A DNA stretch of 64,000 bases from Amycolatopsis anabasis (GTDB lineage: Bacteria; Actinomycetota; Actinomycetes; Mycobacteriales; Pseudonocardiaceae). The notes under the pieces were generated by a model that was not told where the DNA came from, ran no database searches, and saw only the letters and a list, made by a program, of their open reading frames with translations. Below, piece after piece: positions 38,504 through 47,345 of the stretch. Each line of letters begins with the position of its first letter. Position 1 is the stretch's first letter. The position numbers were made by a program, and so were the translations under genes. The stretch lies in contig NZ_VTHK01000002.1 in the NCBI RefSeq assembly GCF_009765355.1, forward strand, positions 62,001 through 126,000, given 5' to 3'.

Positions 38504-40690
38504 ATGACAGTCGAGGAGCTTCAGCGAACACGGGTCGACGAGGCCGATCACGCGCCGCGGATTGCCGCGCCCGCGCCGGTCGCGGTGCGGCCGAAGCGGC
38601 CTTCCCGCGTGGGCGTGTTGATCCGCCGGTTGCCGTTCACCTCGGCGGTCACGATCGCCATGCTGGCGCTGTCGATCTGCACCGGAACGCTGTGGGATCC
38701 CGCGCGGGAGCGCAGCTGGTACCCGTTCGTCGCCTACGGGGTGCCCACGCTCGAGGACGGTCACTGGTGGACCGTGGCCGCGGGCGCCTTCTTCGCCGTG
38801 GTTCCGCTGTTCTACCTGCCGATGGCGGGTGGGTTCGCGCTGCTGGTCGGATTCACCGAATGGCGCCTGGGCACCGGGCGCACCGCGGCGATCACGATCG
38901 GCGGGCAGCTCGTCGGCGTGCTCGGGGCGTGCCTGATCCTGATGACCTTCCGGCACTCCGGCTGGGAATGGGCGGAACGGCTTTCCCATGCCGTCGACGC
39001 CGGGTTTTCCGGGGGTTCGCTGGCCGCGATCACCGTCGCGAGCGCGGCCATCCGGTCGCCGTGGCGGTGGCGGATCCGGGCCGCGGTGTGCACGTATGCC
39101 GGTGTCGCGATCCTCTACGTCGGCAACCTCGCCGATCTGGTTCATTTCGTGGCGGTCGCGGCGGCGTTGCCGCTGGCCGGGGTGTTGGTCGGCCGCCACC
39201 GCGTGCGGCGGACGGGGACGCCGAGCCGCCGGGAGCGGCGCCTGCTCGCCGTCGTCGGGCTGGTGGTGGTCGCCTCCGCCCAGGTGGTGATGTGGCTGAT
39301 TCCCGGGGACGGTCCGCTCGGATCGTCGCGGGACCTGTCCGCTTCCCTGATCGAAGTGATCATCCTGGTGGCCGCGGTGGTGGTGATCGGCAACGGGCTG
39401 CGCCGGGGCAGCCGGGTGGCGTGGCGCTGGGCCGTGGGGTTGACGGTGTTCGCGTTGCTCCAGGGGGTCGTGGTGGTCGCGGTGCTCGCACTCGGTGACC
39501 TCGCGGGCGAGGACAACTCCATCGAGGGCGTCCCGCTCCTGGTGGCCGACAGTTTGCCGTGGGCGGCCGAACTCTGCGTGCTGATCGTGGCGCGGGGCGC
39601 GTTCCGGACGCCGCCCCACCGGTACCGGTTGCGGCACGCGCGCGGCACCACGGCTCCGGAGACCGCGCGCACACTCGTAGAGCGGTGGGGTGGCGGTTCG
39701 CTGTCGTGGATGACCACGTGGTCGGACAACTTCCACTTCATCACCCCCGACCGGCAGTCCTACCTCGCCCATCGCCGCCACGCCGGGGTCGCGATCGCGC
39801 TGGGGGATCCGATCGGCCCGCCCGGCCACGCCGAGCACACCGTGCGCGGATTCGCCGAGATGTGCGATCAGGCCGGGCTGATGCCGTGCCTGTTCTCCGC
39901 CAGCACCGCGACCCGGGCGATCGCCGACGAGCTGGGCTGGCAGCACGTGCAGGTCGCCGAGGACACCCTGATCGACCTGGAGACCTTCGAGCTGCGCGGA
40001 AAGCGGTGGCAGGATGTGCGTTCCGCGCTCAATCGCGCCCGCAAGGAGGGCATCGAGTTCCGGCTGGTCACCTTGGCCGAGCAGCCGCGGTCGATCCTCA
40101 CCCAGGTGCGCGAGATCTCCGAGGAATGGATCGGCGACAAGGGCATGCCCGAAATGGGTTTCACTCTCGGCGGGGTCGACGACGCCCTCGATCCGGACAC
40201 CCGGGTCGGCCTCGCGATCGACCAGGGCGGCACGGTGCACGGGTTCACCTCGTGGCTGCCCATCCACACCGGCGAGGGCACGACCACGGGGTGGACGCTG
40301 GACCTCATGCGGCGGCGGGCCACCGGGTTCCGGCCGGTGATCGAGTTCCTGATCGCCTCGGCCTGCCTGGCCTTCCAAGCCGAAGGCGCGCGCACGGTGT
40401 CGCTGTCCGGGTCCCCGCTGGCCTGCACCCGGGACCGGGAGAAGGCGCCCGCGATCGCGGCCCTGCTGGAAACGCTCGGCGCGAAACTGGAGCCCTACTA
40501 CGGCTTCCGTTCGCTGCACGCGTTCAAAACCAAGTTCCAGCCCCGGTACCAACCCCTCTACCTCTGCTACCGCGACGAAGCCGACCTTCCCCGGATCGGT
40601 ATCGCCCTCGGCCGCGCCTACCTGCCCGACACCCGGCTGCGCGACCTCGTCCGCTGCCTCCGCAAGAGCGGTGCGCATATGCCAGGATGA
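38504..40690 (+). CDS. MprF-like membrane protein with DUF2156 aminoacyltransferase domain
   Basis: 728 residues. Residues 40-330 hold about eight transmembrane helices with rhomboid-like spacing (GHWWTVAAGAFFAVVPLFYL). Residues about 400-720 are a GNAT-fold DUF2156 domain as in phosphatidylglycerol lysyltransferases: SDNFHFITPDRQSYLAHRRH, GVAIALGDPIGP, FRLVTLAEQP, and the C-terminal GFRSLHAFKTKFQPRYQPLY. MprF-type enzymes transfer an amino acid from aminoacyl-tRNA to phosphatidylglycerol and flip the product, lowering surface charge and sensitivity to cationic peptides. The amino acid used is unknown. Start ATG 38504 after AGGGGG. The LuxR gene begins 3 bases after its stop. Confidence 0.85.
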   Translation: MTVEELQRTRVDEADHAPRIAAPAPVAVRPKRPSRVGVLIRRLPFTSAVTIAMLALSICTGTLWDPARERSWYPFVAYGVPTLEDGHWWTVAAGAFFAVVPLFYLPMAGGFALLVGFTEWRLGTGRTAAITIGGQLVGVLGACLILMTFRHSGWEWAERLSHAVDAGFSGGSLAAITVASAAIRSPWRWRIRAAVCTYAGVAILYVGNLADLVHFVAVAAALPLAGVLVGRHRVRRTGTPSRRERRLLAVVGLVVVASAQVVMWLIPGDGPLGSSRDLSASLIEVIILVAAVVVIGNGLRRGSRVAWRWAVGLTVFALLQGVVVVAVLALGDLAGEDNSIEGVPLLVADSLPWAAELCVLIVARGAFRTPPHRYRLRHARGTTAPETARTLVERWGGGSLSWMTTWSDNFHFITPDRQSYLAHRRHAGVAIALGDPIGPPGHAEHTVRGFAEMCDQAGLMPCLFSASTATRAIADELGWQHVQVAEDTLIDLETFELRGKRWQDVRSALNRARKEGIEFRLVTLAEQPRSILTQVREISEEWIGDKGMPEMGFTLGGVDDALDPDTRVGLAIDQGGTVHGFTSWLPIHTGEGTTTGWTLDLMRRRATGFRPVIEFLIASACLAFQAEGARTVSLSGSPLACTRDREKAPAIAALLETLGAKLEPYYGFRSLHAFKTKFQPRYQPLYLCYRDEADLPRIGIALGRAYLPDTRLRDLVRCLRKSGAHMPG

Positions 40691-40693
40691 GGT

Positions 40694-43618
40694 GTGCCTC
40701 GTCTGGGTTCCGGGATTTCGTTGATCGCTCGCGGCCCTGAACTGAACCTCCTGCGTGCCGCGTTGACGAGGGCCGCGGACGGCGAGGCCAACGCGGTACT
40801 GGTCGCCGGGGACGCCGGTGTCGGCAAATCCCGTCTGCTCGCCGAACTGGTCGGCCTCGCACGGGAAACCGGTGCGACCGTCCTCACCGGACGGTGCCTC
40901 GACGTGGACGAGGCCGGGTTGCCGTACCTGCCGTTCGTCGAGGCGCTCGGCCAGCTCACCGCCGGGCAGCGGGCGGCACTCACCGAGCGGCCGGTGCTGT
41001 CCCGGCTGGTGCCGGGCGCCGGGTCCGCGGCGCCGGGCGGTACGCGTGATCAGGCGATGGAGCGGCTGCGGCTGTTCGACGCCGTGCACGGTCTGCTCGC
41101 CGAACTGGCCGCCGACGGGTGCGTGCTGCTCGCACTGGAGGATCTGCACTGGGCGGACGCCTCGACCCGGGACCTGGTGCTGTTCCTGCTGTCGCGTTTG
41201 GACCGGCAGCGGCTGCTGGTGGTAGCGACCTATCGACAGGACGATCTGCATCGCAGGCATCCGTTGTGGCCCCTGCTGGCCGAACTTTCCCGGCTGCCGG
41301 TCGCCGAACGGCTCGAACTCGCCCCGTTCGGCAGCGCGGACGCCGTGACGTTCGTTTCCGCGCTCGCCGAAGGCTCGCTGCCCGAGGCGACGATCCGCGC
41401 GATCGCCGAGCGCTCCGAGGGGAACGCCTTCTTCTGCGAAGAGCTGACCGCGGCCCACCAGGGCGGTGGCGGCGGGGTGTCCAGCGGGCTGGCGGAACTG
41501 CTGCTGGCGCGGATGGAGCGGCTGAGTTCCCAGGCCCAGCGGATCGTGCGGGCGGCCTCCGGGGCCGGGCAGGCGGTGGCGCACACGGGCCTGCGCGCGG
41601 TCTGCGAACTCGACGACGACGTGCTGGAGGACGGGCTGCGCGAGGCGGTGCGGCACAACGTCCTGGTCGCCGCCGACGACGGCTACACCTTCCGGCACGC
41701 GTTGCTGCGCGAAGCGGTGTACGACGATCTGCTGCCGGGAGAACGAGTGCGGTTGCACGCCGGTTACGCCCGGGTGGCCGCCGAGCAGGGCGCCGTGGCG
41801 GCGCTGGCCCAGCACAGCTTCAAGAGCCACGATCTGCCCACCGCGCTGGAAGCGTCCGTGCGCGCCGCGGCCCAAGCGGGGGAGATGCGCGCGCCGGGCG
41901 AGGCCCTGCACCACCTCGCGCAGGCGCTGCAACTGTGGGAGGTCGTGCCGGATCCGGAGGAACGAACCGGTACGGACGAACTGTCCCTGTCGCGTTCGGC
42001 CTCGATGATGGCGTCGGCGGCCGGTGAGGCGGAGCGAGCGGTGACGTTCGCCCGCTCGGCGGTGGCACAGGCCGATCTTCGCGGCGACCCCGAACTGGCG
42101 GCCGACGCGCGGCACCAGCTGGCGGTCGCGCTCATCCCGTTCGAACTGCACCGCGACGAGGTGTCCGCGGCCGTCGACCGGGCATGGGAACTGGTGCGCG
42201 ACCGGCCGCCGAGCGAAGTGCGGGCCAAGGTGCTGGCACTGCGCGCGCGGACCTGGGTGTGGAACTCGAACCACGGGCTGGCACTCGCGGAACTGCGGGG
42301 CTACGCCGAGCAGGCGATCGCCGACGCCCGGCAGGTCGGTGCGGCGGAGGTCGAGGCGGACGCGCTGGTCACCCTCGCGGTGTTCGCGGAGTGGGAAGCC
42401 GACTCCGACGAGGCGATCCGGCTCGGTTACGCCGCCGCGGAACGGGCGGCCGCGATCGGCGCGTTCGACGTGGAGTTGCGCGCACTGCAGAACATTTCGT
42501 CGAACTACGTCATTACCGGGCGGTTCCGCGAGGCGCTCGGCGTGTCGGAGCAGGCCTGCCACCGGGCCGCCGAAGTCGGATTGACCTGGGGCGAAAACGG
42601 GCTCAACGCCCGGGTGAATCAGGTGTTCGATCTGTTCCTGGTCGGCGACTGGGAAGCGGGACTCGCCGAGGACGATCTCGTGGACGCGCCCCGGCTGGCC
42701 CGGGCTCGGGTGTCCTCGGTGATCGTGAACATCCTGGTGGCCCAGGGTCGTTTCGACCAGGCCGACGAACTCGCCGGCCGGTTCGCCGGGCAGACCGAGG
42801 ACGCGCGCACCGAGACGCTGACCGGGATCGCGCTGGCCGAAGCCGCGTACTGGCGCGGGCGGTATGTCGATGCCACCGATCGCGCCCGGACGGTGCTCGA
42901 CCGGCAGGGGACCGTGGCTCGAGCGAGCATCAACGCCATCAACTGGGCGGCCGCGATCGCCTTGGCGGCTCTGGCTGATTTCGCCGAGGAGGCTCGTCGG
43001 CGCGGGGACGAGAGCGTGGCGCGGCAGGCCGTCGCCGACGGCGAGCAGGTGCACGCGCGCGCGATGCGTGACGGGGAGGGCACCCAGACACCGCAGGGCA
43101 CGCTGGAGCGCCGCGCGCCGGAAACCCGGTCGCTCGCCCGCAGGATGGACGCCGAACTGAGCCGGTTGCGCGGTCACGACGATCCGGCGCTGTGGCGGCT
43201 CGCCGCCGAGCATTCGGCGTCGATCGCGTACTGGCACGCCATCGCCCGCTGGCGCCTGGGCGCCGCTCTGCTCGGCACCGGCGAGCGCGATCAGGCGGGC
43301 GAACACCTGCGCGCCGCGCACGAAACGGCCGTCCGGCTGGGCGCCGCCCCGCTGCGCGACGCCGTGCGGACGCTCGCGCGGCGCGCCCGGATCTCCCTCG
43401 GCGACGTCGCCCCGGCACCGGCCGCGGACGTGCTGACGCCCCGGGAAAGGGCGGTGCTGGAACTGGTCGCCACCGGCCTGACCAACAAGCAGATCGGCGC
43501 CCGGCTCTTCATCAGCGAGAAAACCGCGAGCGTGCACCTCTCGCGGGTCATGACCAAACTCGGCGCGGCGAGCCGGACCGAAGCGGTGACCGTCGCGCAA
43601 CACCGCGGCCTGCTCTGA
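40694..43618 (+). CDS. Large ATP-binding LuxR (LAL) regulator
   Basis: 974 residues. N-terminal AAA/STAND ATPase with Walker A GDAGVGKS (residues 39-46) and a Walker-B-like VLLALEDLHWADAS; a long TPR-like helical middle (repeats rich in Ala/Leu/Glu such as AEVEADALVTLAVFAEWEA); and a C-terminal LuxR HTH (LTPRERAVLELVATGLTNKQ, ISEKTASVHLSRVMTKLG). LAL proteins are ligand-responsive activators such as MalT and several antibiotic pathway regulators. GTG 40694 lies three bases after the MprF-like stop, implying co-transcription. What it controls is unknown; regulation of envelope lipid modification is only a guess from position. Confidence 0.88.
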   Translation: MPRLGSGISLIARGPELNLLRAALTRAADGEANAVLVAGDAGVGKSRLLAELVGLARETGATVLTGRCLDVDEAGLPYLPFVEALGQLTAGQRAALTERPVLSRLVPGAGSAAPGGTRDQAMERLRLFDAVHGLLAELAADGCVLLALEDLHWADASTRDLVLFLLSRLDRQRLLVVATYRQDDLHRRHPLWPLLAELSRLPVAERLELAPFGSADAVTFVSALAEGSLPEATIRAIAERSEGNAFFCEELTAAHQGGGGGVSSGLAELLLARMERLSSQAQRIVRAASGAGQAVAHTGLRAVCELDDDVLEDGLREAVRHNVLVAADDGYTFRHALLREAVYDDLLPGERVRLHAGYARVAAEQGAVAALAQHSFKSHDLPTALEASVRAAAQAGEMRAPGEALHHLAQALQLWEVVPDPEERTGTDELSLSRSASMMASAAGEAERAVTFARSAVAQADLRGDPELAADARHQLAVALIPFELHRDEVSAAVDRAWELVRDRPPSEVRAKVLALRARTWVWNSNHGLALAELRGYAEQAIADARQVGAAEVEADALVTLAVFAEWEADSDEAIRLGYAAAERAAAIGAFDVELRALQNISSNYVITGRFREALGVSEQACHRAAEVGLTWGENGLNARVNQVFDLFLVGDWEAGLAEDDLVDAPRLARARVSSVIVNILVAQGRFDQADELAGRFAGQTEDARTETLTGIALAEAAYWRGRYVDATDRARTVLDRQGTVARASINAINWAAAIALAALADFAEEARRRGDESVARQAVADGEQVHARAMRDGEGTQTPQGTLERRAPETRSLARRMDAELSRLRGHDDPALWRLAAEHSASIAYWHAIARWRLGAALLGTGERDQAGEHLRAAHETAVRLGAAPLRDAVRTLARRARISLGDVAPAPAADVLTPRERAVLELVATGLTNKQIGARLFISEKTASVHLSRVMTKLGAASRTEAVTVAQHRGLL

Positions 43619-43683
43619 ACCAGGAGCTACCTGCGGGTTCGGGGTCGCGTGGCGGATCCGGCCGGAAATGTCGGTGGTCGATG

Positions 43684-43697
43684 CGAACATATGTTCG
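43684..43697. promoter_or_regulatory. LexA/SOS-like box overlapping the dinB start
   Basis: CGAACATATGTTCG, a perfect 14-bp palindrome that matches the inner part of the LexA consensus TCGAAC-N4-GTTCGA (outer bases differ: G and T). It contains the candidate ATG at 43691 and touches the alternative GTG at 43697. Confidence 0.7.
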
Positions 43698-44887
43698 TGT
43701 CGAACGAGGGTCCGATCCTGCATGCCGATCTCGACGCTTTCTACGCGTCGGTCGAGCAGCGGGACGATCCGCGGTTGCGGTCCCGGCCGGTCATCGTGGG
43801 GGGAGGGGTGGTGCTGGCGGCGAGTTACGAGGCGAAGGCGCACGGGGTGCGCACGGCGATGGCGGGTGGGCAGGCCCGCCGGTTGTGCCCGCACGCGATC
43901 GTGGTGCCGCCTCGGATGTCGGTGTATGCCGAGGCGAGCAAGGCCGTGTTCCAGGTGTTCGAGCAGACCACCCCGCTGGTGGAGGGGTTGTCGATCGACG
44001 AGGCGTTCCTGGACGTGGGCGGGCTCGGGCGGATCTCCGGCACCCCCGCCGAGATCGCGGCGCGGCTGCGGCGGGAGGTCGCCGAACGGGTCGGGTTGCC
44101 CATCACGGTCGGGGTGGCCAGGACGAAGTTCCTCGCCAAGGTGGCCAGCGGGGTGGCCAAACCCGACGGGCTGCTCGTGGTCCCGCACGACGGCGAGCTC
44201 GCCTTCCTGCACCCGTTGCCGGTCGAGCGGCTGTGGGGAGTCGGGGAGGTGACCGCGCGCAAACTGCGGGACCGGGGGATCGCCACGGTCGGCGAGGTGG
44301 CGGCGCTGCCCGCGGCGGATCTGGTGTCGATGCTGGGCCGGGCCTCGGGTGGCCATCTGCACGCCCTGGCGCACAACCACGATCCGCGGCCGGTGCGGAC
44401 GGGTCGCCGCCGGCGGTCGATCGGGGCGCAGCGGGCGCTGGGCCGGCGGCGAAGATCGTGCCGCGAGCTCGACGCCTTCCTGGTGTCCCTGGTCGATCGG
44501 CTGGCTCGCCGGTTGCGCGCGGCCCGGCGAGTCTGCCGCACGGTCACGCTCCGGATGCGCTTCGCCGATTTCACCCGGGCGACGCGGTCGCACACGCTGG
44601 TCCAGGCGACCGCGGACACCGAGGTCATCCTCGGCACCGCGCGCGGCCTGCTGACCGCGGCGTGGCCGAAGATCGCGGCCGAGGGGATCACCCTCATCGG
44701 GCTCGCACTGTCCAACCTGGACAATGACGACTCCGTCCAGCTCGCGTTGCCGTTCGACGGGCAAGGGGGCCAGGCCCTGGACTCCACACTCGACAACGTG
44801 CGCGACCGGTTCGGTTCGGCCGCCATCACCCGGGCCGTGCTCCTCGGGCGCGACGAGGGGCCCTCGGTGCCGCTGCTGCCCGACTGA
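43691..44887 (+). CDS. dinB: DNA polymerase IV (DinB), Y-family
   Basis: 398 residues. Translesion polymerase with both catalytic carboxylate motifs: HADLDAFYASVEQ (Asp13) and SIDEAFLDV (Asp/Glu near 105). Helix-hairpin-helix segments follow (GVGEVTARKLRDRGIATVGE), and the little-finger domain ends with the beta-clamp motif QLALPF. The start is uncertain: ATG 43691 lies within the SOS palindrome, GTG 43697 would make a leaderless message plausible, and the frame extends upstream to 43649. LexA control is inferred from the box. It adds low-fidelity synthesis after DNA damage. It is convergent with mscR. Confidence 0.92.
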   Translation: MFVSNEGPILHADLDAFYASVEQRDDPRLRSRPVIVGGGVVLAASYEAKAHGVRTAMAGGQARRLCPHAIVVPPRMSVYAEASKAVFQVFEQTTPLVEGLSIDEAFLDVGGLGRISGTPAEIAARLRREVAERVGLPITVGVARTKFLAKVASGVAKPDGLLVVPHDGELAFLHPLPVERLWGVGEVTARKLRDRGIATVGEVAALPAADLVSMLGRASGGHLHALAHNHDPRPVRTGRRRRSIGAQRALGRRRRSCRELDAFLVSLVDRLARRLRAARRVCRTVTLRMRFADFTRATRSHTLVQATADTEVILGTARGLLTAAWPKIAAEGITLIGLALSNLDNDDSVQLALPFDGQGGQALDSTLDNVRDRFGSAAITRAVLLGRDEGPSVPLLPD

Positions 44888-44981
44888 CCGAAACGCGTGA
44901 ACCGGAGTGACCCGGGGACTCACGCCGGTACTTCCCGGCCCGAAGGCTGCGGCGACACCGATCCGTCCGGACGGCTTCGCC

Positions 44982-46066
44982 CTACAGGAGCACCACTGAG
45001 CGGAGGACGTCGCGGCGACGCAGCTTCGCGAACGCCTGCTCCACTTCGTCCAGTGAGATCGTCTCGGTGACGAAGGCGTCCAGGTCGAGCTTGCCCTGGC
45101 GGTAGAGGCCGAGCAGGGCGGGGAAGTCGCGCGAGGGGAGGCAGTCGCCGTACCACGAGGACTTGAGCGAGCCGCCGCGGACGCGCAGTTCCAGCAGCGG
45201 TATGTCCAGGCGCATGTCGGGCGTGGGCACGCCGAGCAGGACGACCGTCCCCGCCTGGTCGCGGGCGTAGAACGCCTGTCTCCAGGTCTCGGGGCGGCCC
45301 ACGGCGTCGATGACGACATCCGCGCCGAAGCCGCCGGTGAGCTCCTGGATCCGCGGCACCGGGTCGGTGATGCCCGCGTCGATGGTGTGCGTGGCGCCGA
45401 AGCCGCGGGCCCAATCCAGTCTTCGGGGATCCGTGTCGACGGCGATGATGGTGGTCGCACCGGCCACCTGCGCACCGGCCACCGCCGCGCTGCCCACGCC
45501 GTCGCAGCCGATGACCGCGACGCTGTCGCCGCGCTCGACCGCGCCGGTGTGCAGCGCGGCGCCGACCCCGGTCGCGACCCCGCAGCCGAGCAACGCGGCC
45601 GCGGCGGGTGCGACATCGGGCTCGACCTTGGTGCATTGCCGCGCGTGCACGAGGATCTTCTCGGCGAGGGCGCCGAGGCCGAGCGCGGGGGTGAGCGGAG
45701 TGCCGTCGGCGAGCGTCATCGGCTGGGCGGCGCCGAATGGCGAGAAGCAGTCCACGGCTTGCCCTTGCGGCAGGCACGGCAGGTTCCGCAGAACGCACGC
45801 CAGTTCAAGATGACGAAGTCGCCCGGCTCCACCTCGGCCACGCCATCGCCGACGGCCTCCACCACGCCGGCGGCCTCGTGCCCGAGCAGGAACGGAAACG
45901 TGTCGTCGACTACGCCCTCCCGGTAATTCAGGTCGGTGTGGCACACCCCGCACGCCCGCACCCGCACCACCGCCTCGCCGTGCCCGGGATCCGGGACCAT
46001 GACCTCGGCCACCTCGACCGGCGCCTGCCCCGACCGCGCGACAACGCCACGGACCGTCTGCGCCAT
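44982..46066 (-). pseudogene. mscR: S-(hydroxymethyl)mycothiol dehydrogenase with a one-base frameshift
   Basis: Two abutting frames together spell a full zinc alcohol dehydrogenase of about 361 residues. Frame 1, from ATG 46066 (after GGAGGG), gives [38 protein letters not shown] and the zinc cysteines in [14 protein letters not shown]. Frame 2 gives [35 protein letters not shown] (NAD fold) and the C-terminal [15 protein letters not shown]. The switch is at 45751/45752, where TGG-ACTGCTTC should read TGG-TAC-TGC-TTC (Trp-Tyr-Cys-Phe); one base is missing. MscR oxidises the mycothiol-formaldehyde adduct. Either a loss of formaldehyde detoxification or a sequence error. Confidence 0.85.
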
Positions 46067-46269
46067 GGACCCTCCCCTCCCCGCCACGCGCTCTGGCGAC
46101 AGCTCTCGGCGCGGCGCGATCGTCGAGCCGAGCCTGCAACACCCGGATGACGACCGCAAACTCAACCAGGCCCGCATCGCTCAGTCACCCACCGACGGGT
46201 TATGCGGAATCAAGGCAGGAACAACGTGAGACCTGGCTTCGGCTGATGGACTTTCCAGGGCAAGACAGG

Positions 46270-47274
46270 TTAAGGAAAGGGCTTGGCGGGCGCGGAAACC
46301 TCCGGGGCACCGCCGAAGGTGCGGCGGTAGGCGCCCGGGGTGGTGCCGAGTTCGCGGTGGAAGTGCTGGCGCAGCAGGTTTCCGGAGCCGAACCCGGTGC
46401 GCTCGGCGATCGCGTCGACGGACAGGTCGGTCGTCTCCAGCAGGGTGCGCGCGCTGGTCAGGCGTTGCTGGTTGAGCCACCTCAGCGGGGTGAGCCCGAG
46501 ATGTTCGACGAACCGGCGGCCGAAGGTCCGGGTGCTCATCGCGGCCTGCTCGGCGAGTTGCCCGACGGTCAGGCGCTGGTGGAGGCGGCGCATCGCCCAG
46601 TCCAGGACCGGGGCGAACCCAGGGGCACGCGACACGTCCGGTGCGGGCGGCGACACGTACTGGGCCTGATCGCCTTCCCGGTGCGGGGCGATGACCATGC
46701 GACGGCCCACTTCGGCCGCCACCGCGGCGCCGAAGTCCTGCCGGACGATGTGCAGGCACAGGTCGATCCCGGCCGCGGTGCCCGCACTGGTGAGGACGGT
46801 TCCCTCGTCGACGTAGAGCGCGCTTTCGTTGACGTGGACCTGGGGATAGCGGCGGCGCAGCTCTTCGGTGTGCATCCAGTGCGCGGTCGCCGTGCGCCCG
46901 TCGAGCAGACCGGCGGCCGCCAGCACGAAGGCGCCGGAGCACAACGACGCGATCCGGGCGCCCCGGTCGTGCGCTTCGCGCAGCGCGTCGAGCAACTCGG
47001 CCGGCGGCCGGAAGCCCGGTGTTTCGCAGGCCGGTACCACGACAAGATCCGCGTCCCGCAACGGGTTCAGCCCGTGCGCCGCCTCCAGTCGCAGCCCGCC
47101 GAGCGTGCGCTGCGGGCCGCTCGCGGTCTGGCACAGGGTCAGCTCGTACCAGTTCGGGGCGAGATCGCGGCGGTCGCGGCCGAACACCTCGCACGGCACG
47201 GCGAGTTCGAACAGCGGGCAGTCCTCGAGGATCGGCACGGCGACCGAGATCCGCCCGGGTGGTTTTTGGCGCAT
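46270..47274 (-). CDS. GlxA/FtrA-type AraC regulator (second copy in window)
   Basis: 334 residues. DJ-1/PfpI-like N-terminal domain (VPILEDCPLFELAVPCEVFG; elbow SLCSGAFVLAAAGLLDGR) and AraC HTH pair (LTVGQLAEQAAMSTRTFGRR; VDAIAERTGFGSGNLLRQHF). About the same architecture as the protein at 13995, but clearly a diverged paralogue. It is divergent from the PLP decarboxylase gene with 71 bases between starts, so it probably controls that gene. GlxA-family members often respond to amino-acid or betaine-type compounds, which would suit a decarboxylase target. Confidence 0.9.
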   Translation of the reverse strand: MRQKPPGRISVAVPILEDCPLFELAVPCEVFGRDRRDLAPNWYELTLCQTASGPQRTLGGLRLEAAHGLNPLRDADLVVVPACETPGFRPPAELLDALREAHDRGARIASLCSGAFVLAAAGLLDGRTATAHWMHTEELRRRYPQVHVNESALYVDEGTVLTSAGTAAGIDLCLHIVRQDFGAAVAAEVGRRMVIAPHREGDQAQYVSPPAPDVSRAPGFAPVLDWAMRRLHQRLTVGQLAEQAAMSTRTFGRRFVEHLGLTPLRWLNQQRLTSARTLLETTDLSVDAIAERTGFGSGNLLRQHFHRELGTTPGAYRRTFGGAPEVSAPAKPFP

Positions 47275-47345
47275 GGCGCAAATCTAGTGAAACGTGGCGT
47301 TTCCGCCACTTTCGGGAACGGGCCCGGCGGGCAGATGCTGGAAAG

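Noticed and set aside
44888..44981. Hairpin GCGTGA/TCACGC as a terminator between dinB and mscR
   Set aside because: Only 6-bp arms with a long loop; too weak to call.
38288..45616. A 2442-codon minus-strand open frame
   Set aside because: It is antisense to the MprF-like, LAL and dinB genes and shows Arg/Pro/Gly-rich low-information sequence. Long antisense frames are expected at this GC content. Only its last part touches the real mscR frame region.
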